Below, piece by piece: positions 37,147 through 46,504 of a DNA stretch of 64,000 bases. This DNA comes from Asticcacaulis machinosus (lineage in GTDB: Bacteria; Pseudomonadota; Alphaproteobacteria; Caulobacterales; Caulobacteraceae). The DNA lies in NCBI RefSeq assembly GCF_028550435.1, contig NZ_JAQQKV010000002.1, positions 372,001 to 436,000 of the forward strand, given 5' to 3'. Numbering within the stretch: the first letter of the stretch is position 1; every line of letters starts with the position of its first letter. The notes below the pieces were generated by a model, which saw only the letters and a list, made by a program, of their open reading frames with translations, did not search any database and was not told where the DNA came from. Both the position numbers and the translations under genes were made by a program.

Positions 37147-38436
37147 TTAATCCTGAAACGGATCGCGCATCAAAATGGTGTCTTCGCGCTCTGGCGAGGT
37201 CGACAGCAGCGCCACCGGCGCCCCGATCAGTTCCTCGATTCGGCGGACATATTTGACGGCATTACCAGGCAGGTCTTTCCAGGAGCGCGCCCCTTGGGTC
37301 GATTCCGACCAGCCCTCTAATTCCTCATAGACCGGCTCGATCACGCTTTGGGCTTTGATGCCCGACGGCAGATAGTCGATGACTTCGCCGTTCAGTTTAT
37401 AGCCGACGCAAATTTTCAGGGTCTCGATACCATCCAGCACATCCAGCTTGGTCAGGGCAATGCCGTCAATGCCGTTAATGGCGATCGACTGGCGCGCCAG
37501 CACGGCATCCAGCCAGCCACAGCGACGGGCACGACCGGTGACGGTACCAAATTCATGACCGACGCGGCCAATGCGCTCACCGATCTCATCGAACAGTTCG
37601 GTCGGGAACGGGCCGGAACCGACGCGGGTGGTATAGGCCTTGAGGATACCCAGCACATAGCCGGCCGAGCGCGGGCCCATGCCGGAACCGGCTGCCGCCT
37701 GACCGGCCACCGTATTGGAGGAGGTCACAAACGGATAGGTGCCGTGGTCGATATCCAGCAATGCCCCCTGCGCCCCTTCAAACAGGATACGCTTGCCGTC
37801 TTGCTTTGCCTTATCAAGCACGTACCAGACCGGCTTGGCGAACGACAGCAGGCGCGGCGCGATCTCTTTCAGACCGGCCAGAAGTTCAGCCTTATTGACT
37901 TCAGCCAGATCAAGCCCGCGACGCAGGGCATTATGGTGGGTCAGCAGACGATCCAGCTTCGCATCCAGCGCCTCGAAATCTTCAAGGTCACCCACGCGGA
38001 TAGCCCTGCGGCCGACCTTATCTTCATAGGCCGGGCCGATACCACGGCCGGTCGTGCCGATCTTGGCAGCCCCCGCCGCCACTTCACGGGCGGCGTCCAG
38101 TTCCCGGTGAATCGGCAGGATCAGACAGGCATTGTCAGCCAGTACCAGCAATTCGTTGGTGATGTTCAGGCCTTGGGCCTCGACACGGGCAATTTCGTCA
38201 AACAGCGCCCACGGGTCAACCACCACGCCATTGCCGATCACCGACAGCTTACCCTGCACCACACCGGACGGAAGGAGTGACAGTTTATAGACCTTACCGT
38301 CGACCACCAGGGTATGACCGGCATTGTGACCGCCCTGAAAGCGCACGACCACATCGGCGCGATTGGACAGCCAGTCAACCAGCTTACCCTTACCTTCGTC
38401 GCCCCATTGGGCGCCCACAACGGTCACATTGGCCAA
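37147..38436 (-). CDS. purA: Adenylosuccinate synthetase
   Basis: A 429-residue GTP-dependent ligase joining IMP and aspartate in AMP synthesis. [17 protein letters not shown] at the start holds the P-loop-like motif and catalytic Asp, [12 protein letters not shown] carries the catalytic His, and [13 protein letters not shown] and [21 protein letters not shown] follow. Length is normal. A minus-strand terminator hairpin lies only about 17 bases before its start codon, which is unusual. Confidence 0.97.
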   Translation of the reverse strand: MANVTVVGAQWGDEGKGKLVDWLSNRADVVVRFQGGHNAGHTLVVDGKVYKLSLLPSGVVQGKLSVIGNGVVVDPWALFDEIARVEAQGLNITNELLVLADNACLILPIHRELDAAREVAAGAAKIGTTGRGIGPAYEDKVGRRAIRVGDLEDFEALDAKLDRLLTHHNALRRGLDLAEVNKAELLAGLKEIAPRLLSFAKPVWYVLDKAKQDGKRILFEGAQGALLDIDHGTYPFVTSSNTVAGQAAAGSGMGPRSAGYVLGILKAYTTRVGSGPFPTELFDEIGERIGRVGHEFGTVTGRARRCGWLDAVLARQSIAINGIDGIALTKLDVLDGIETLKICVGYKLNGEVIDYLPSGIKAQSVIEPVYEELEGWSESTQGARSWKDLPGNAVKYVRRIEELIGAPVALLSTSPEREDTILMRDPFQD

Positions 38437-38452
38437 GGTTCACGTTCTCCGC

Positions 38453-38493
38453 AAAAAAGCCCGCCGGAAAGCGTAAAAACCTCCGGTGCGGGC
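38453..38493 (-). terminator. Terminator/attenuator-like hairpin just before purA
   Basis: On the minus strand GCCCGCACCGGA pairs with TCCGGCGGGC and is followed by TTTTTTGC. The T-run ends about 17 bases before the purA ATG at 38436. It could end the acyltransferase transcript or control read-through into purA. Confidence 0.7.
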
Positions 38494-38531
38494 AGCACTA
38501 CATAATTCAGGCGGTTGCAGCCATTGATCGG

Positions 38532-38580
38532 ACGCGCATCTGTACCCGAAAACCGCTCACACTTTTCGGGATGCGCTTTA
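38532..38580. repeat. Dispersed palindromic repeat common in alphaproteobacteria
   Basis: GCGCATC and GATGCGC bracket an inner pair CCCGAAAA / TTTTCGGG with AGTGTGAGCGG on the minus strand. Very similar palindromes recur in intergenic regions of many Rhizobiales and Caulobacterales genomes. Only this copy is seen here. Confidence 0.7.
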
Positions 38581-38686
38581 GACCATTAAACGCGACAATG
38601 AAACCGCTAATTGGATCACAATCGGGTTTGCCACTGGCAGAGCGGATTTTTAAAGAACATGGGACTTAAAATCACAGAACCGCCAA

Positions 38687-39835
38687 TTAGTTTCCATCGA
38701 AACCAACCTGCGATTTCTGCAACCTGTTATGTTTATCACGAACCATAAGGCCGGAAGACAGGAATTTATGACGGAGATAGTGCCGCACAGGCTGGTCATA
38801 GAACCTGAGCATGAGGTAGGCAACTAAGACGCACCCGGGCAAAACTATGATGCCCAGCCACACGATCGGCAGGTTCGGAAAGAGTTTATGCAACACCGCG
38901 CGCATGGCCCACATGATCGGCAGATGGGTAACATACAAAGGGTATGATATGTCGCCAAGGAATTTGGATATGGCGCCATAGCGGCCGGTGATATTTTCGC
39001 GGATGGCTGACGAAAGCATATAAGGAAAGACAATCAGTACAATAAACAGACACGCCCACCAAGGCAGGATGCCTGCGGGCTGAACGAAAATCAGCAGGCA
39101 TATCAGCGGTAAAAACACGGCGGGAATCGGTGGCACGGCGTTTAACCGTGGCAGCCCACGAAAGATCATAACCCCCAAAAAGAACGACAGGCTAATCCGC
39201 GACAGATCGGCCACAAAGCCCTGTTTAAGGAACCCAAGCCCTGCCGGTGGGGTTGGTGCAGCCCCAAAATTGAAGACGACCCAACCGGTGACACCTATGG
39301 CGCCGACCACAATAACCGGAACAAGCCAGCGTGTCTTTGCCCTGGCAAACACCAGCCCATAGGCGGCATAGGCCACAAGCTCAAAAAACAGCGACCACAG
39401 CACCAGATTAAGCGGAAACATCGCCATGTCCTGATCCCAGGTCACGACCGGAATCATAAACAGGTTCATGAACAGATAGGTGACGAACTGAGGCGCCGAG
39501 AAGGTTTGCTCTCCCGTAATCAACCAGTCGAGTGCAAACCAGCCCGCGCCAAATCCGATCCCGATCAGGATCATCGGGTAAAGCCGGATCAGGCGGGCAA
39601 TGAAGAAGGCCCAAAACGACAGACCGGCTTTGAGGCGGGCATCATAGGCATAGGCCAGCACAAAACCGCTCATTAAAAAGAACAGATCGACCGCCAGGCG
39701 GCTGTGCTGAAACAGGGACGATCCGGCTTCGATGTGCCAGTGAAAGGCCATGACCGAGACGGCGGCAATACCGCGCAAACCATCGAGCGTATTCAGATGG
39801 GCTGGTTTCGGTGCCGCAGATGCCACAGATGCCAT
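38687..39835 (-). CDS. Acyltransferase family 3 (OafA/YrhL-like) membrane protein
   Basis: A 382-residue integral membrane protein with about ten hydrophobic helices. LDGLRGIAAVSVMAFHW (about residues 17-33) contains the conserved RGIAA and catalytic His, SRLAVDLFFLMSGFVLAYAYD follows, and RLIRLYPM is the conserved basic motif. Such enzymes O-acetylate or otherwise acylate surface polysaccharides and lipids. It lies far from the glycan cluster but could modify the same product. Confidence 0.87.
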   Translation of the reverse strand: MASVASAAPKPAHLNTLDGLRGIAAVSVMAFHWHIEAGSSLFQHSRLAVDLFFLMSGFVLAYAYDARLKAGLSFWAFFIARLIRLYPMILIGIGFGAGWFALDWLITGEQTFSAPQFVTYLFMNLFMIPVVTWDQDMAMFPLNLVLWSLFFELVAYAAYGLVFARAKTRWLVPVIVVGAIGVTGWVVFNFGAAPTPPAGLGFLKQGFVADLSRISLSFFLGVMIFRGLPRLNAVPPIPAVFLPLICLLIFVQPAGILPWWACLFIVLIVFPYMLSSAIRENITGRYGAISKFLGDISYPLYVTHLPIMWAMRAVLHKLFPNLPIVWLGIIVLPGCVLVAYLMLRFYDQPVRHYLRHKFLSSGLMVRDKHNRLQKSQVGFDGN

Positions 39836-39978
39836 GTCGATCCCCCTTGACGAAGATCAACTTATAGCAGCGTTATGTGAACGTATAGAAATATCCCCCA
39901 ATGATTGTTTGCGGCGCAATATATGCGTCACGCCCCGTTAGAAGGGGGCTGTTTGTAAAGATGCTGGATGATTTTAAG

Positions 39979-40054
<76 letters not shown>

Positions 40055-40214
40055 TTGTCCATGACAAAGTGTGGTTTTTAATAAGCCAAGATATGAGCCT
40101 GTCAAGCGCTCCTTAACCTGTCACGCTTACTTGTTTGACACAGCCAAATCATTATATGGATATAATTATACGCGCGCTCAAAGCTGCGCCGCCCGATCCC
40201 AGTTAAGGACACGC

Positions 40215-40520
40215 ATGACCGGTTTTGTTATTTTTATTCTCGACGGCATTCTGGGCATCGCCTATTGGGCCATCATCATCAGCGCCATTATGAGCTGGCT
40301 GATCGCCTTTAATGTCATCAATACCCATAACCGCGTCGTCTATAACATCCACTATACGCTGGACCGGATCACCGGCCCGATCCTTGAGCCGTTCCGGCGT
40401 CTGATCCCCACGCTTGGCGGCATCGACATCAGCCCGATTTTTGCGCTGCTGATTATTTCGGGTATGCGTCGCTTCCTGATCCCGATGGCGTATAACGGCC
40501 TGCACCCCATTCTTGGTTAA
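40215..40520 (+). CDS. yggT: YggT family membrane protein
   Basis: A 101-residue protein with two hydrophobic helices (FVIFILDGILGIAYWAIIIS and ISPIFALLIISGM) and the RITGPILEPFRRLIP motif of the YGGT family. The ATG at 40215 has AAGGAC upstream; an in-frame frame extending to 40071 runs through tRNA-proximal DNA and is unlikely. Family members influence osmotic and cell-division phenotypes, but the biochemical role is unknown. The DUF167 gene overlaps its end. Confidence 0.9.
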   Translation: MTGFVIFILDGILGIAYWAIIISAIMSWLIAFNVINTHNRVVYNIHYTLDRITGPILEPFRRLIPTLGGIDISPIFALLIISGMRRFLIPMAYNGLHPILG

Positions 40521-40788
40521 GCTGGTTGTTCGCCTGACGCCCAAGGCTGCCCATGACCGGATCGACGGCTGGGATTTGGATGAGTTTGGGCGCCAGATTT
40601 TGAAAGTGCGGGTGAAAGCCCCGCCGATTGAGGGCCGCGCCAATGCGGCCCTTTTGGCGTTTCTGGCCAAAGAACTGGGACTTCCGAAATCACGTCTGAC
40701 CCTGATGTCGGGGGATACGTCGCGATACAAACTGGTAAGTGTCGACGATTTGGAAGAAGATGAACTAACTAAGCTGGGGGCATCATGA
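40513..40788 (+). CDS. DUF167 (YggU) family protein
   Basis: A 91-residue protein with the DUF167 marks VRLTPKAAHDRIDGW, KVRVKAPPIEGRANAALLAFLAKELG and SRLTLMSGDTSRYKLV. The likely start is TTG at 40513, overlapping the yggT stop by 8 bp; this yggT-yggU pairing is widespread. The gene after it overlaps by 4 bp (ATGA). Function unknown. Confidence 0.87.
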   Translation: MVKLVVRLTPKAAHDRIDGWDLDEFGRQILKVRVKAPPIEGRANAALLAFLAKELGLPKSRLTLMSGDTSRYKLVSVDDLEEDELTKLGAS

Positions 40789-41663
40789 AAAATTTGAGGA
40801 TTATCGCCTTTGTGTTTTTGGCGGGAATAACGCATGCGATGGCGGCACAGGGGCAAATCGCCTTCCCCGATCAGCAACAGCTTATACTTCGACATTCTGT
40901 TCCCGTGCGTATTGAGGTTCGCAAAGACACGGACTTACGAGCCGCCTGGGCACTAATAGATGCTGGAAATTATGAAGAAGCCCGTGAGCACCTTGAAAAG
41001 GCTGCGCACCGAGACCGAGTTGTAGCCTTTTATGTATTGGGACTGTTTTATCTTAGAGGTTATGGTGTCGATGCGGACGCCGACATCGCCATGTCGTATT
41101 TTCAGAAAGGTGCGGCTCGAAACCACGGTCTGTCCAAGATCATGATGGCTGAGATGTATTACCGGGGTTACAAGGGAAAGCCTGACCTTTCGGAAGCCAT
41201 CCGGTTGCTGAAAGATGCAGCCAAACACGAAGGTAAGGCGATGTTCTTGTTAGGTCGGCTTTATGCCGCTGGCGAGGGCCTTCCCAAAAGCACTAATAAA
41301 GCCATGAACTATTATGAGCGCGCCGCGCGTGCAGGCTATTATCCGGCAGCCACCTACCTTGGTCACATATTCTACCAAAACGGTGGCGGAAAGGATCTCA
41401 AAAAAGCCCGTTCATGGTTTCAGCGTAATGCCAATGCCGAAGGTGATCCGGAGGGGCTATATTATTACGGCATTATGCAGGCCCGTGGTGAGGGCGGCCG
41501 CGTTGATCTGCAAGGCGGATATATCGCTTTGGCGTTAGCCTATGCGCTCGGTTACGAAGCCGCCTTGCTTGAGCGCGACCAACTGGCAACCAAATTGACG
41601 CCAGAGCAGAGAGCCATTGGCGACAGGTTTGTTCGGGAACTGATAGCAGACACGTTAAAATAA
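40785..41663 (+). CDS. Sel1-repeat secreted protein
   Basis: A 292-residue protein with a signal peptide (IIAFVFLAGITHAMAAQG, cleavage probably after AMA) and four to five Sel1-type TPR-like repeats of about 36 residues, for example FYVLGLFYLRGYGVDADADI, MMAEMYYRGYKGKPDLSEA and FLLGRLYAAGEGLPKSTNKA. Such solenoids act as protein-interaction scaffolds in the periplasm. The start overlaps the DUF167 stop by 4 bp. No partner can be named. Confidence 0.88.
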   Translation: MKNLRIIAFVFLAGITHAMAAQGQIAFPDQQQLILRHSVPVRIEVRKDTDLRAAWALIDAGNYEEAREHLEKAAHRDRVVAFYVLGLFYLRGYGVDADADIAMSYFQKGAARNHGLSKIMMAEMYYRGYKGKPDLSEAIRLLKDAAKHEGKAMFLLGRLYAAGEGLPKSTNKAMNYYERAARAGYYPAATYLGHIFYQNGGGKDLKKARSWFQRNANAEGDPEGLYYYGIMQARGEGGRVDLQGGYIALALAYALGYEAALLERDQLATKLTPEQRAIGDRFVRELIADTLK

Positions 41664-41692
41664 AAACCCATCAGGTCGAAACCTGATGGGTA
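41664..41692. terminator. leuB terminator, shared with the Sel1 gene
   Basis: ACCCATCAGGT pairs perfectly with ACCTGATGGGT around a CGAA loop. On the minus strand it is followed by TTTTTA, so it ends the leu/ilv transcript; on the plus strand it ends the yggT transcript less strongly. Confidence 0.85.
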
Positions 41693-41724
41693 AGTGATCC
41701 GGATACTCCACGCGCACTAAAAAC

Positions 41725-42792
41725 TTAGGCCGCTACGTTAGCCTGAATACGGATTTGGTCAGCAACGGCTTTTGATACCTGAGAACCGGAGGCGGTGCCG
41801 CCGAGGTCGCGAGTTAAGATACCGGCCTTGATCACCGCCTCAATGGCGGCATCCAGCGTATCGGCCTCTTTGGAAAGGTTCAGGCTGTGACGCAACATCA
41901 TCGAAACTGACTTCAGCGTACCCATCGGGTTGGCCAGATCCTTACCGGCAATATCAGGGGCCGAGCCGTGGATCGGCTCATAAAGACCTTTGCCGGTTGA
42001 ACCGAGCGAGGCCGAGCCCAGCAAACCAATTGAACCCGGCAGGACCGAGGCCAGATCGGACAGGATATCGCCAAACATGTTCTCGGTCAGGATCACGTCG
42101 AAATCCTTGGGGCGGGTCACCAGGTGCATGGCCATGGAATCGACCAGAGCGTGCTCCAGTTCGACATCCGAATATTCAGCCGCATGCAGTTTGTTGACCG
42201 TCTCCCGCCACAGGCGCGAGGTTTCAATGACATTGGCCTTATCGACGCTGGTGACCTTATTGCGGCGCTTACGGGCGGCCTCAAAGGCCACACGGGCGAC
42301 GCGCTCGACTTCTTCTACCGTATAGAGGCACTCGTCAGTGGCGGTCGTCTCGGTGCGGGTACGCTTACCAAAATATAGCCCGCCGGTCAGTTCGCGCACA
42401 ATCAGCATGTCGGCGCCGGAGACGATGTCTTCTTTCAGGGGCGAGCGGAACGCCTGAGAGGGGGCCACATCCATCGGGCGCAGGTTCGCAAACAAGCCCA
42501 TCGATTTGCGCACGGCCAGCAGGCCTTGCTCAGGACGCTTAGGCTTTAAGTCCCACTTCGGGCCACCCACGGCGCCGAGCAAAACCGCATCGGCGGCCAG
42601 ACAGGCCGCGTCAGTATCGGCCGGATAGGGATCATCCACGGTATCGATAGCGATGCCGCCGATCATCTTTTCTTCAAAAGTGAAGTCGTGGCCGAACACG
42701 TCGCCCACGGTTTCCAGCGCTAAGCGGCCAGCGCCGGCGACTTCGGGGCCGATGCCATCACCGGGAAGGATTACGATCTTAAAGGCGCTCAT
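41725..42792 (-). CDS. leuB: 3-isopropylmalate dehydrogenase
   Basis: A 355-residue NAD-dependent decarboxylating dehydrogenase, third step of leucine synthesis. VILPGDGIGPEVAGAG at the start, RELTGGLYFGKR (substrate binding), KANVIETSRLWRE, DILSDLASVLPGSIGLLGSASLG (metal Asp residues) and EPIHGSAPDIAGKDLANP (NAD site) are canonical. The start overlaps the leuD stop by 4 bp. It is the last gene of the long minus-strand BCAA unit. Confidence 0.97.
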   Translation of the reverse strand: MSAFKIVILPGDGIGPEVAGAGRLALETVGDVFGHDFTFEEKMIGGIAIDTVDDPYPADTDAACLAADAVLLGAVGGPKWDLKPKRPEQGLLAVRKSMGLFANLRPMDVAPSQAFRSPLKEDIVSGADMLIVRELTGGLYFGKRTRTETTATDECLYTVEEVERVARVAFEAARKRRNKVTSVDKANVIETSRLWRETVNKLHAAEYSDVELEHALVDSMAMHLVTRPKDFDVILTENMFGDILSDLASVLPGSIGLLGSASLGSTGKGLYEPIHGSAPDIAGKDLANPMGTLKSVSMMLRHSLNLSKEADTLDAAIEAVIKAGILTRDLGGTASGSQVSKAVADQIRIQANVAA

Positions 42793-43379
42793 GCAGCATG
42801 CTCATTTTCATAGGTTTCAATGGCGGGCAGGCGGTTGATCAGCCAGCCCATAGCGTCGACGCCTTCCAGCAGGCACTGGCGCGCAAACGCTTCGATTTTA
42901 AATATAAAGACCGTGCCGTCTTCGAGGCGCAGTTCGTTGGATTCAAGGTCAATGGTCACGCGCTGTTGCGGGTTTTTCAGCAGGTTCTCATGAATTTCCG
43001 GCGTCACAACAATCGGCAACAGACCGTTTTTAAGGCTGTTCGAGGTGAAGATATCGGCGATCTCGGTCGAAATCACAGCCTTGAAACCATAATCGGTCAG
43101 AGCCCAGGGCGCATGCTCACGCGATGAACCGCAGCCGAAATTATTGCCGCCAACCAGCACGCGGTGCTCTTCGGGGTCGATGGTGTTGAGGATAAAGTCG
43201 GGCTTGGGCGTGCCGTCCTTTTCGTAGCGCCAGTCGTTAAATGCCGCGACGCCCAGACCTTTGCGCGACGTGGTCGTCAGAAAACGCGCCGGAATGATCT
43301 GGTCGGTGTCGATATTGGCTTCGGGCAGCACGGCGATGCGCGAGGAGAAGGTGTTGATCGGTTCTTGGTTACTGGCCAT
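42789..43379 (-). CDS. leuD: 3-isopropylmalate dehydratase small subunit
   Basis: A 196-residue swivel-domain subunit that pairs with LeuC to isomerise 2- to 3-isopropylmalate. It has NIDTDQIIPARFL, ILVGGNNFGCGSSREHAPWAL and the FTSNSLKNGLLPIV block, all standard. Length is close to the usual 200. It is coupled to leuB by a 4-bp overlap and separated from leuC by a palindromic repeat. Confidence 0.97.
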   Translation of the reverse strand: MASNQEPINTFSSRIAVLPEANIDTDQIIPARFLTTTSRKGLGVAAFNDWRYEKDGTPKPDFILNTIDPEEHRVLVGGNNFGCGSSREHAPWALTDYGFKAVISTEIADIFTSNSLKNGLLPIVVTPEIHENLLKNPQQRVTIDLESNELRLEDGTVFIFKIEAFARQCLLEGVDAMGWLINRLPAIETYENEHAA

Positions 43380-43393
43380 TTAGGTTCCTTAAT

Positions 43394-43525
43394 CTCCTCC
43401 CCTGTTTACGGGGGAGGTGGCAGGACAAATTTTTTGGACTGACGGAGGGGGCAATTACGGTGGGGCTGCCCCCTCCGTCTTTTGCTAAAGCAAAATCCAC
43501 CTCCCCCGCTATGCAGGGGAGGAGA
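43394..43525. repeat. GC-rich palindromic repeat, copy A (leuC-leuD gap)
   Basis: About 130 bp made of nested inverted repeats: outer CTCCTCCCCTG with CAGGGGAGGAG, next GGGGGAGGTGG with CCACCTCCCCC, and inner GACGGAGGGGGCA with TGCCCCCTCCGTC. A segment of about 40 bp reappears inverted in copy B at 44974-45012. It fills the entire gap between leuC and leuD. Confidence 0.85.
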
Positions 43526-43527
43526 AG

Positions 43528-44934
43528 CTAGGCACTTTGTAAATAGGTTCTGGGGTCGGTGATGTGGCCCGCAATAGCCGACGCCGCGGCGGTAGCCGGT
43601 GAGGCCAGAACGGTCCGCGCCCCCGGCCCCTGACGACCCTCGAAATTGCGGTTGGAGGTCGATACCGCCAACTGGCCAGGTTGCACAAAATCGCCGTTCA
43701 TGGCGATACACATCGAACAGCCCGGCAGACGCCATTCGGCACCGGCATCAGTGAAGATCTTATCCAGCCCTTCGGCCACCGCTTCGGCGCGCACCTGCTC
43801 AGAGCCCGGCACGACCAGCATCCGCACGCCTTCGGCGATATGGCGGCCCTTCATAATCTCAGCCGCCGCCCGCAGATCCGCCATACGGCCATTGGTGCAG
43901 GAACCGATAAAGACGACATCGACCTTGGCCAGCCCACGGGCGTCACCGCCACCAAAGTGCATATATTTCAGAGCCTTGGCTTCGTTCTCATTCGACGCCA
44001 CCGGCACAGCCTGAGAGATGGGCGCGCCCTGATCTGGCGTCGTGCCCCAGGTCGCCATAGGCTCAATTACAGACCCGTCGATGGTGATTTCGTCATCGAA
44101 TACAGCACCGTCGTCGGATTTCAGCTTCAGCCACTCAGTGGCGGCGGCCTCATAGTCGGACGGGACGTAAGCCCGCCCGCGCAGCCACTCAATCGTCTTT
44201 TGATCGGGTGCTATCATGCCACAGCGGGCGCCGGCTTCGATCGACAGGTTACAGACCGTCATGCGCCCTTCCATATCGAGCGCGTCGATCACCGGCCCGC
44301 AATATTCCAGCGCATAGCCGGTGCCACCACCGAAACCGAGGCGATTGATGATGGTCAGCGCCACGTCCTTACCCGACACACCGGCCTGCAATTCACCGGT
44401 CACGGTAATCCGCATGGTCTTGGGCTTGCGCTGGGCCAGACACTGGGTCGCCAGAACGTGACCGACCTCAGAGGTGCCGATGCCAAAGGCGATGCAGCCA
44501 AACGCGCCGTGGGTCGAGGTATGGCTGTCGCCGCACACCACCGTCATGCCCGGCTGGGTCAGGCCCATTTCCGGTCCCATGACGTGGACAACGCCGCGGT
44601 TTTCCGAGCCCCAGCCAAACAGCTTCACACCGTGATTTTTGGTGTTGCGCTCCAAGGTTTCGACCTGATTTTTGGCGTCTGCCGTGAAATAGGGACGCTC
44701 ACCTTTTTCATTGGGCGGCAGGGTCGGGGTCGAATGGTCGAGTGTGGCAAAGGTACGATCCGGACGGCGGACTTTTAAGCCTCGTTCTTCGATCGCCGAA
44801 AAGGCCTGCGGTGAGGTGACCTCGTGGACAAGATGCAGGTCGATATAAAGCACAGCCGGGCGGTCAGCGCTTTCATCCTCGACTATGTGTTTTTCCCATA
44901 CCTTATCAAATAAGGATTTTGGCTGGTCTGACAT
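43528..44934 (-). CDS. leuC: 3-isopropylmalate dehydratase large subunit
   Basis: A 468-residue aconitase-family [4Fe-4S] enzyme. LFDKVWEKH at the start, [36 protein letters not shown] (cluster Cys) and [11 protein letters not shown] (two further cluster Cys) are typical. I place the start at ATG 44934 ([10 protein letters not shown]); a frame extending to 44997 reads through a palindromic repeat ([10 protein letters not shown]) and is not protein-like. Confidence 0.97.
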   Translation of the reverse strand: MSDQPKSLFDKVWEKHIVEDESADRPAVLYIDLHLVHEVTSPQAFSAIEERGLKVRRPDRTFATLDHSTPTLPPNEKGERPYFTADAKNQVETLERNTKNHGVKLFGWGSENRGVVHVMGPEMGLTQPGMTVVCGDSHTSTHGAFGCIAFGIGTSEVGHVLATQCLAQRKPKTMRITVTGELQAGVSGKDVALTIINRLGFGGGTGYALEYCGPVIDALDMEGRMTVCNLSIEAGARCGMIAPDQKTIEWLRGRAYVPSDYEAAATEWLKLKSDDGAVFDDEITIDGSVIEPMATWGTTPDQGAPISQAVPVASNENEAKALKYMHFGGGDARGLAKVDVVFIGSCTNGRMADLRAAAEIMKGRHIAEGVRMLVVPGSEQVRAEAVAEGLDKIFTDAGAEWRLPGCSMCIAMNGDFVQPGQLAVSTSNRNFEGRQGPGARTVLASPATAAASAIAGHITDPRTYLQSA

Positions 44935-44954
44935 CTTGGATCGTCCTGATATTT

Positions 44955-45113
44955 CTCCTCCCCTGCATCGCGGGGGAGGTGGATTTTGCGTTAGCAAAAG
45001 ACGGAGGGGGCACTACTCGCGCAAATGCCCCCTCCACCACTTCGTGGTCCCCCTCCCCCGCAACATTCAAGTGCGCTATCGCTTCGCTACTTGAGCGCTG
45101 CGGGGAGGAGAAG
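44955..45113. repeat. GC-rich palindromic repeat, copy B (ilvE-leuC gap)
   Basis: About 160 bp with outer arms CTCCTCCCCTGC and GCGGGGAGGAG, internal GGGGGAGGTGG / CCCCCTCCCCC and GGAGGGGGCA / TGCCCCCTCC. It also contains a TTCAAGTGCGC hairpin near its end. The 44974-45012 part matches copy A in inverted orientation with few differences. Confidence 0.85.
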
Positions 45114-45118
45114 AGGAA

Positions 45119-46048
45119 TTAGTTTACCGGCGCTAACCAGTTCCACTTGTCCTCGGTCTCGCCGGTGAACAGGCCGTGGAAGCGCTTTTGGATCAGCTTG
45201 GTGACGTCGCCGGGGCCGCCGACGCGGGTCGGTATACCGTCAACCGAGCGGATCGGTGTGACTTCGGCCGCGGTACCGGTCATGAACACTTCGTCGGCCA
45301 GATAGAGCATCTCGCGCGGCAGAACCTGCTCGATGACTTCGATGCCTTCCGCGCGGGCCAGTTGGATCACGGTGTCGCGGGTGATGCCGCCGAGGATCGA
45401 CGCGGCCAGAGGCGGCGTATAGATCTTGCCCTTCTGGATCAGGAACAGGTTTTCACCGGCCCCTTCGGACAGCAGGCCATCACGGCCCAGACCCAGACCT
45501 TCGGCAAAGCCGCGCTCACGGGCTTCATAGCCGATCAGATAGGACGACAGGTAGTTACCGCCCGCCTTAGCGCCGGTCGGAATGGTGTTCGGTGCCGCGC
45601 GGTTCCAGGACGAAACGCAGACATCAACCCCTTTGAGCAAGCCTTCTTCGCCCAGATAGGCGCCCCACGGGAATGCGGCGATGGCGACATCAACCGAGAC
45701 GTTTTCCTTTTTCGGGGTTACACCCATGCCGCATTCGCCCAGGAAAGCGATGGGGCGCAGGTAAGCGCTTTTGAGGTTGTTGGCGCGGACAATTTCGCGG
45801 CAGGCATCGTTGATCTGATCGACCGTATACGGCAGTTGGATATGATAAATCCGGGCCGAGTCGATCAGGCGCTGGGAGTGCTCATTCAGGCGGAAAATAA
45901 CCGGGCCGTTGGGCGTGTCATAGGCGCGCACGCCCTCAAAAACCGAGGTGCCGTAGTGCAGGGCATGGGTCATGACGTGGATAGTGGCGTCTTCCCACGG
46001 GATCAGCTTGCCGTTGAACCAGATCGTATCAGCGAGTTTCTTATTCAT
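45119..46048 (-). CDS. ilvE: Branched-chain amino acid aminotransferase
   Basis: A 309-residue PLP enzyme of fold class IV, the last step for Leu, Ile and Val. WFNGKLIPWEDATIHVMTHALHYGTSVFEG, RLIDSARIYH, the PLP lysine in TGAKAGGNYLSS (about residue 158), LLSEGAGENLF and GITRDTVIQLA are standard. It lies between the acetolactate synthase genes and leuC on the minus strand. Confidence 0.96.
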   Translation of the reverse strand: MNKKLADTIWFNGKLIPWEDATIHVMTHALHYGTSVFEGVRAYDTPNGPVIFRLNEHSQRLIDSARIYHIQLPYTVDQINDACREIVRANNLKSAYLRPIAFLGECGMGVTPKKENVSVDVAIAAFPWGAYLGEEGLLKGVDVCVSSWNRAAPNTIPTGAKAGGNYLSSYLIGYEARERGFAEGLGLGRDGLLSEGAGENLFLIQKGKIYTPPLAASILGGITRDTVIQLARAEGIEVIEQVLPREMLYLADEVFMTGTAAEVTPIRSVDGIPTRVGGPGDVTKLIQKRFHGLFTGETEDKWNWLAPVN

Positions 46049-46237
46049 TTGGAATATTCCGTATTCGGAGAATTAATTTAAAGGCAGTGTGAGAGGCTTA
46101 AAATCCACTGCCTACGGAACCGGGGTCGCGACGACGACCCCGCATACCTATTTCCCGAAAAGATGGCGCAGCTTTAAAGCCGGTTGCTGTGGCAACGTCT
46201 TTAATCCCGCTTTTCATAGGTTTCAAGTCGCGCATAA
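46049..46237 (-). other. Gap between ilvE and the acetolactate synthase small subunit gene
   Basis: 189 bp. It contains a GGGGTCG / CGACCCC palindrome at about 46121-46140 without a T-run. No gene is seen; the strand arrangement allows read-through. Confidence 0.35.
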
Positions 46238-46504
46238 TCAGGCCGTCAATTTCTGAGCGGCGGCGGCTTTGCGCGGTTCGGCTACGCGTTTAAGACCATA
46301 CAGGCGGTCGATCTGCGCGTGCAGGGTTTCAATGCGGCGATGCGATTCCTTTGGGCGGGCCGTTACCGTCAGACCGCGGGTCTTTTCATCGATTGGATAC
46401 ATTTCGATCGCATCGATGAAAAAACCGCGCCGCTCAATGAGGCCCAGAACCCGCAGGAGTGTGCCGTCGAGATCGTCAATCTCAATATGAATCAAGTGGC
46501 TCAT
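46238..46504 (-). CDS. Acetolactate synthase small subunit (short ACT type, IlvM-like)
   Basis: An 88-residue single ACT-domain protein: HLIHIEIDDLDGTLLRVLGLIERRGFFIDAIEMYP and RGLTVTARPKESHRRIETLHAQIDRLYGL. It is half the length of IlvN/IlvH and resembles enterobacterial IlvM. It would bind and stabilise the large subunit; valine feedback through such short subunits is often weak. It overlaps the end of the large-subunit gene by 23 bp, so the pairing is firm. Confidence 0.88.
   Translation of the reverse strand: MSHLIHIEIDDLDGTLLRVLGLIERRGFFIDAIEMYPIDEKTRGLTVTARPKESHRRIETLHAQIDRLYGLKRVAEPRKAAAAQKLTA

Noticed and set aside
37348-38280. Long plus-strand frame opposite purA
   Set aside because: It is the antisense shadow of a conserved GC-rich gene.
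43406-43735. Frame over repeat copy A and the leuC end
   Set aside because: It is built from repeat sequence and the opposite frame of leuC.
43681-44778. 365-codon plus-strand frame opposite leuC
   Set aside because: Antisense shadow; leuC itself has complete active-site motifs.
44885-45122. Frames across repeat copy B
   Set aside because: They contain repeat-derived Pro/Arg/Gly runs and no start context; the repeat explains the open frames.
46121-46140. GGGGTCG palindrome between ilvE and the small subunit gene as a terminator
   Set aside because: No T-run follows on the minus strand and the operon continues.
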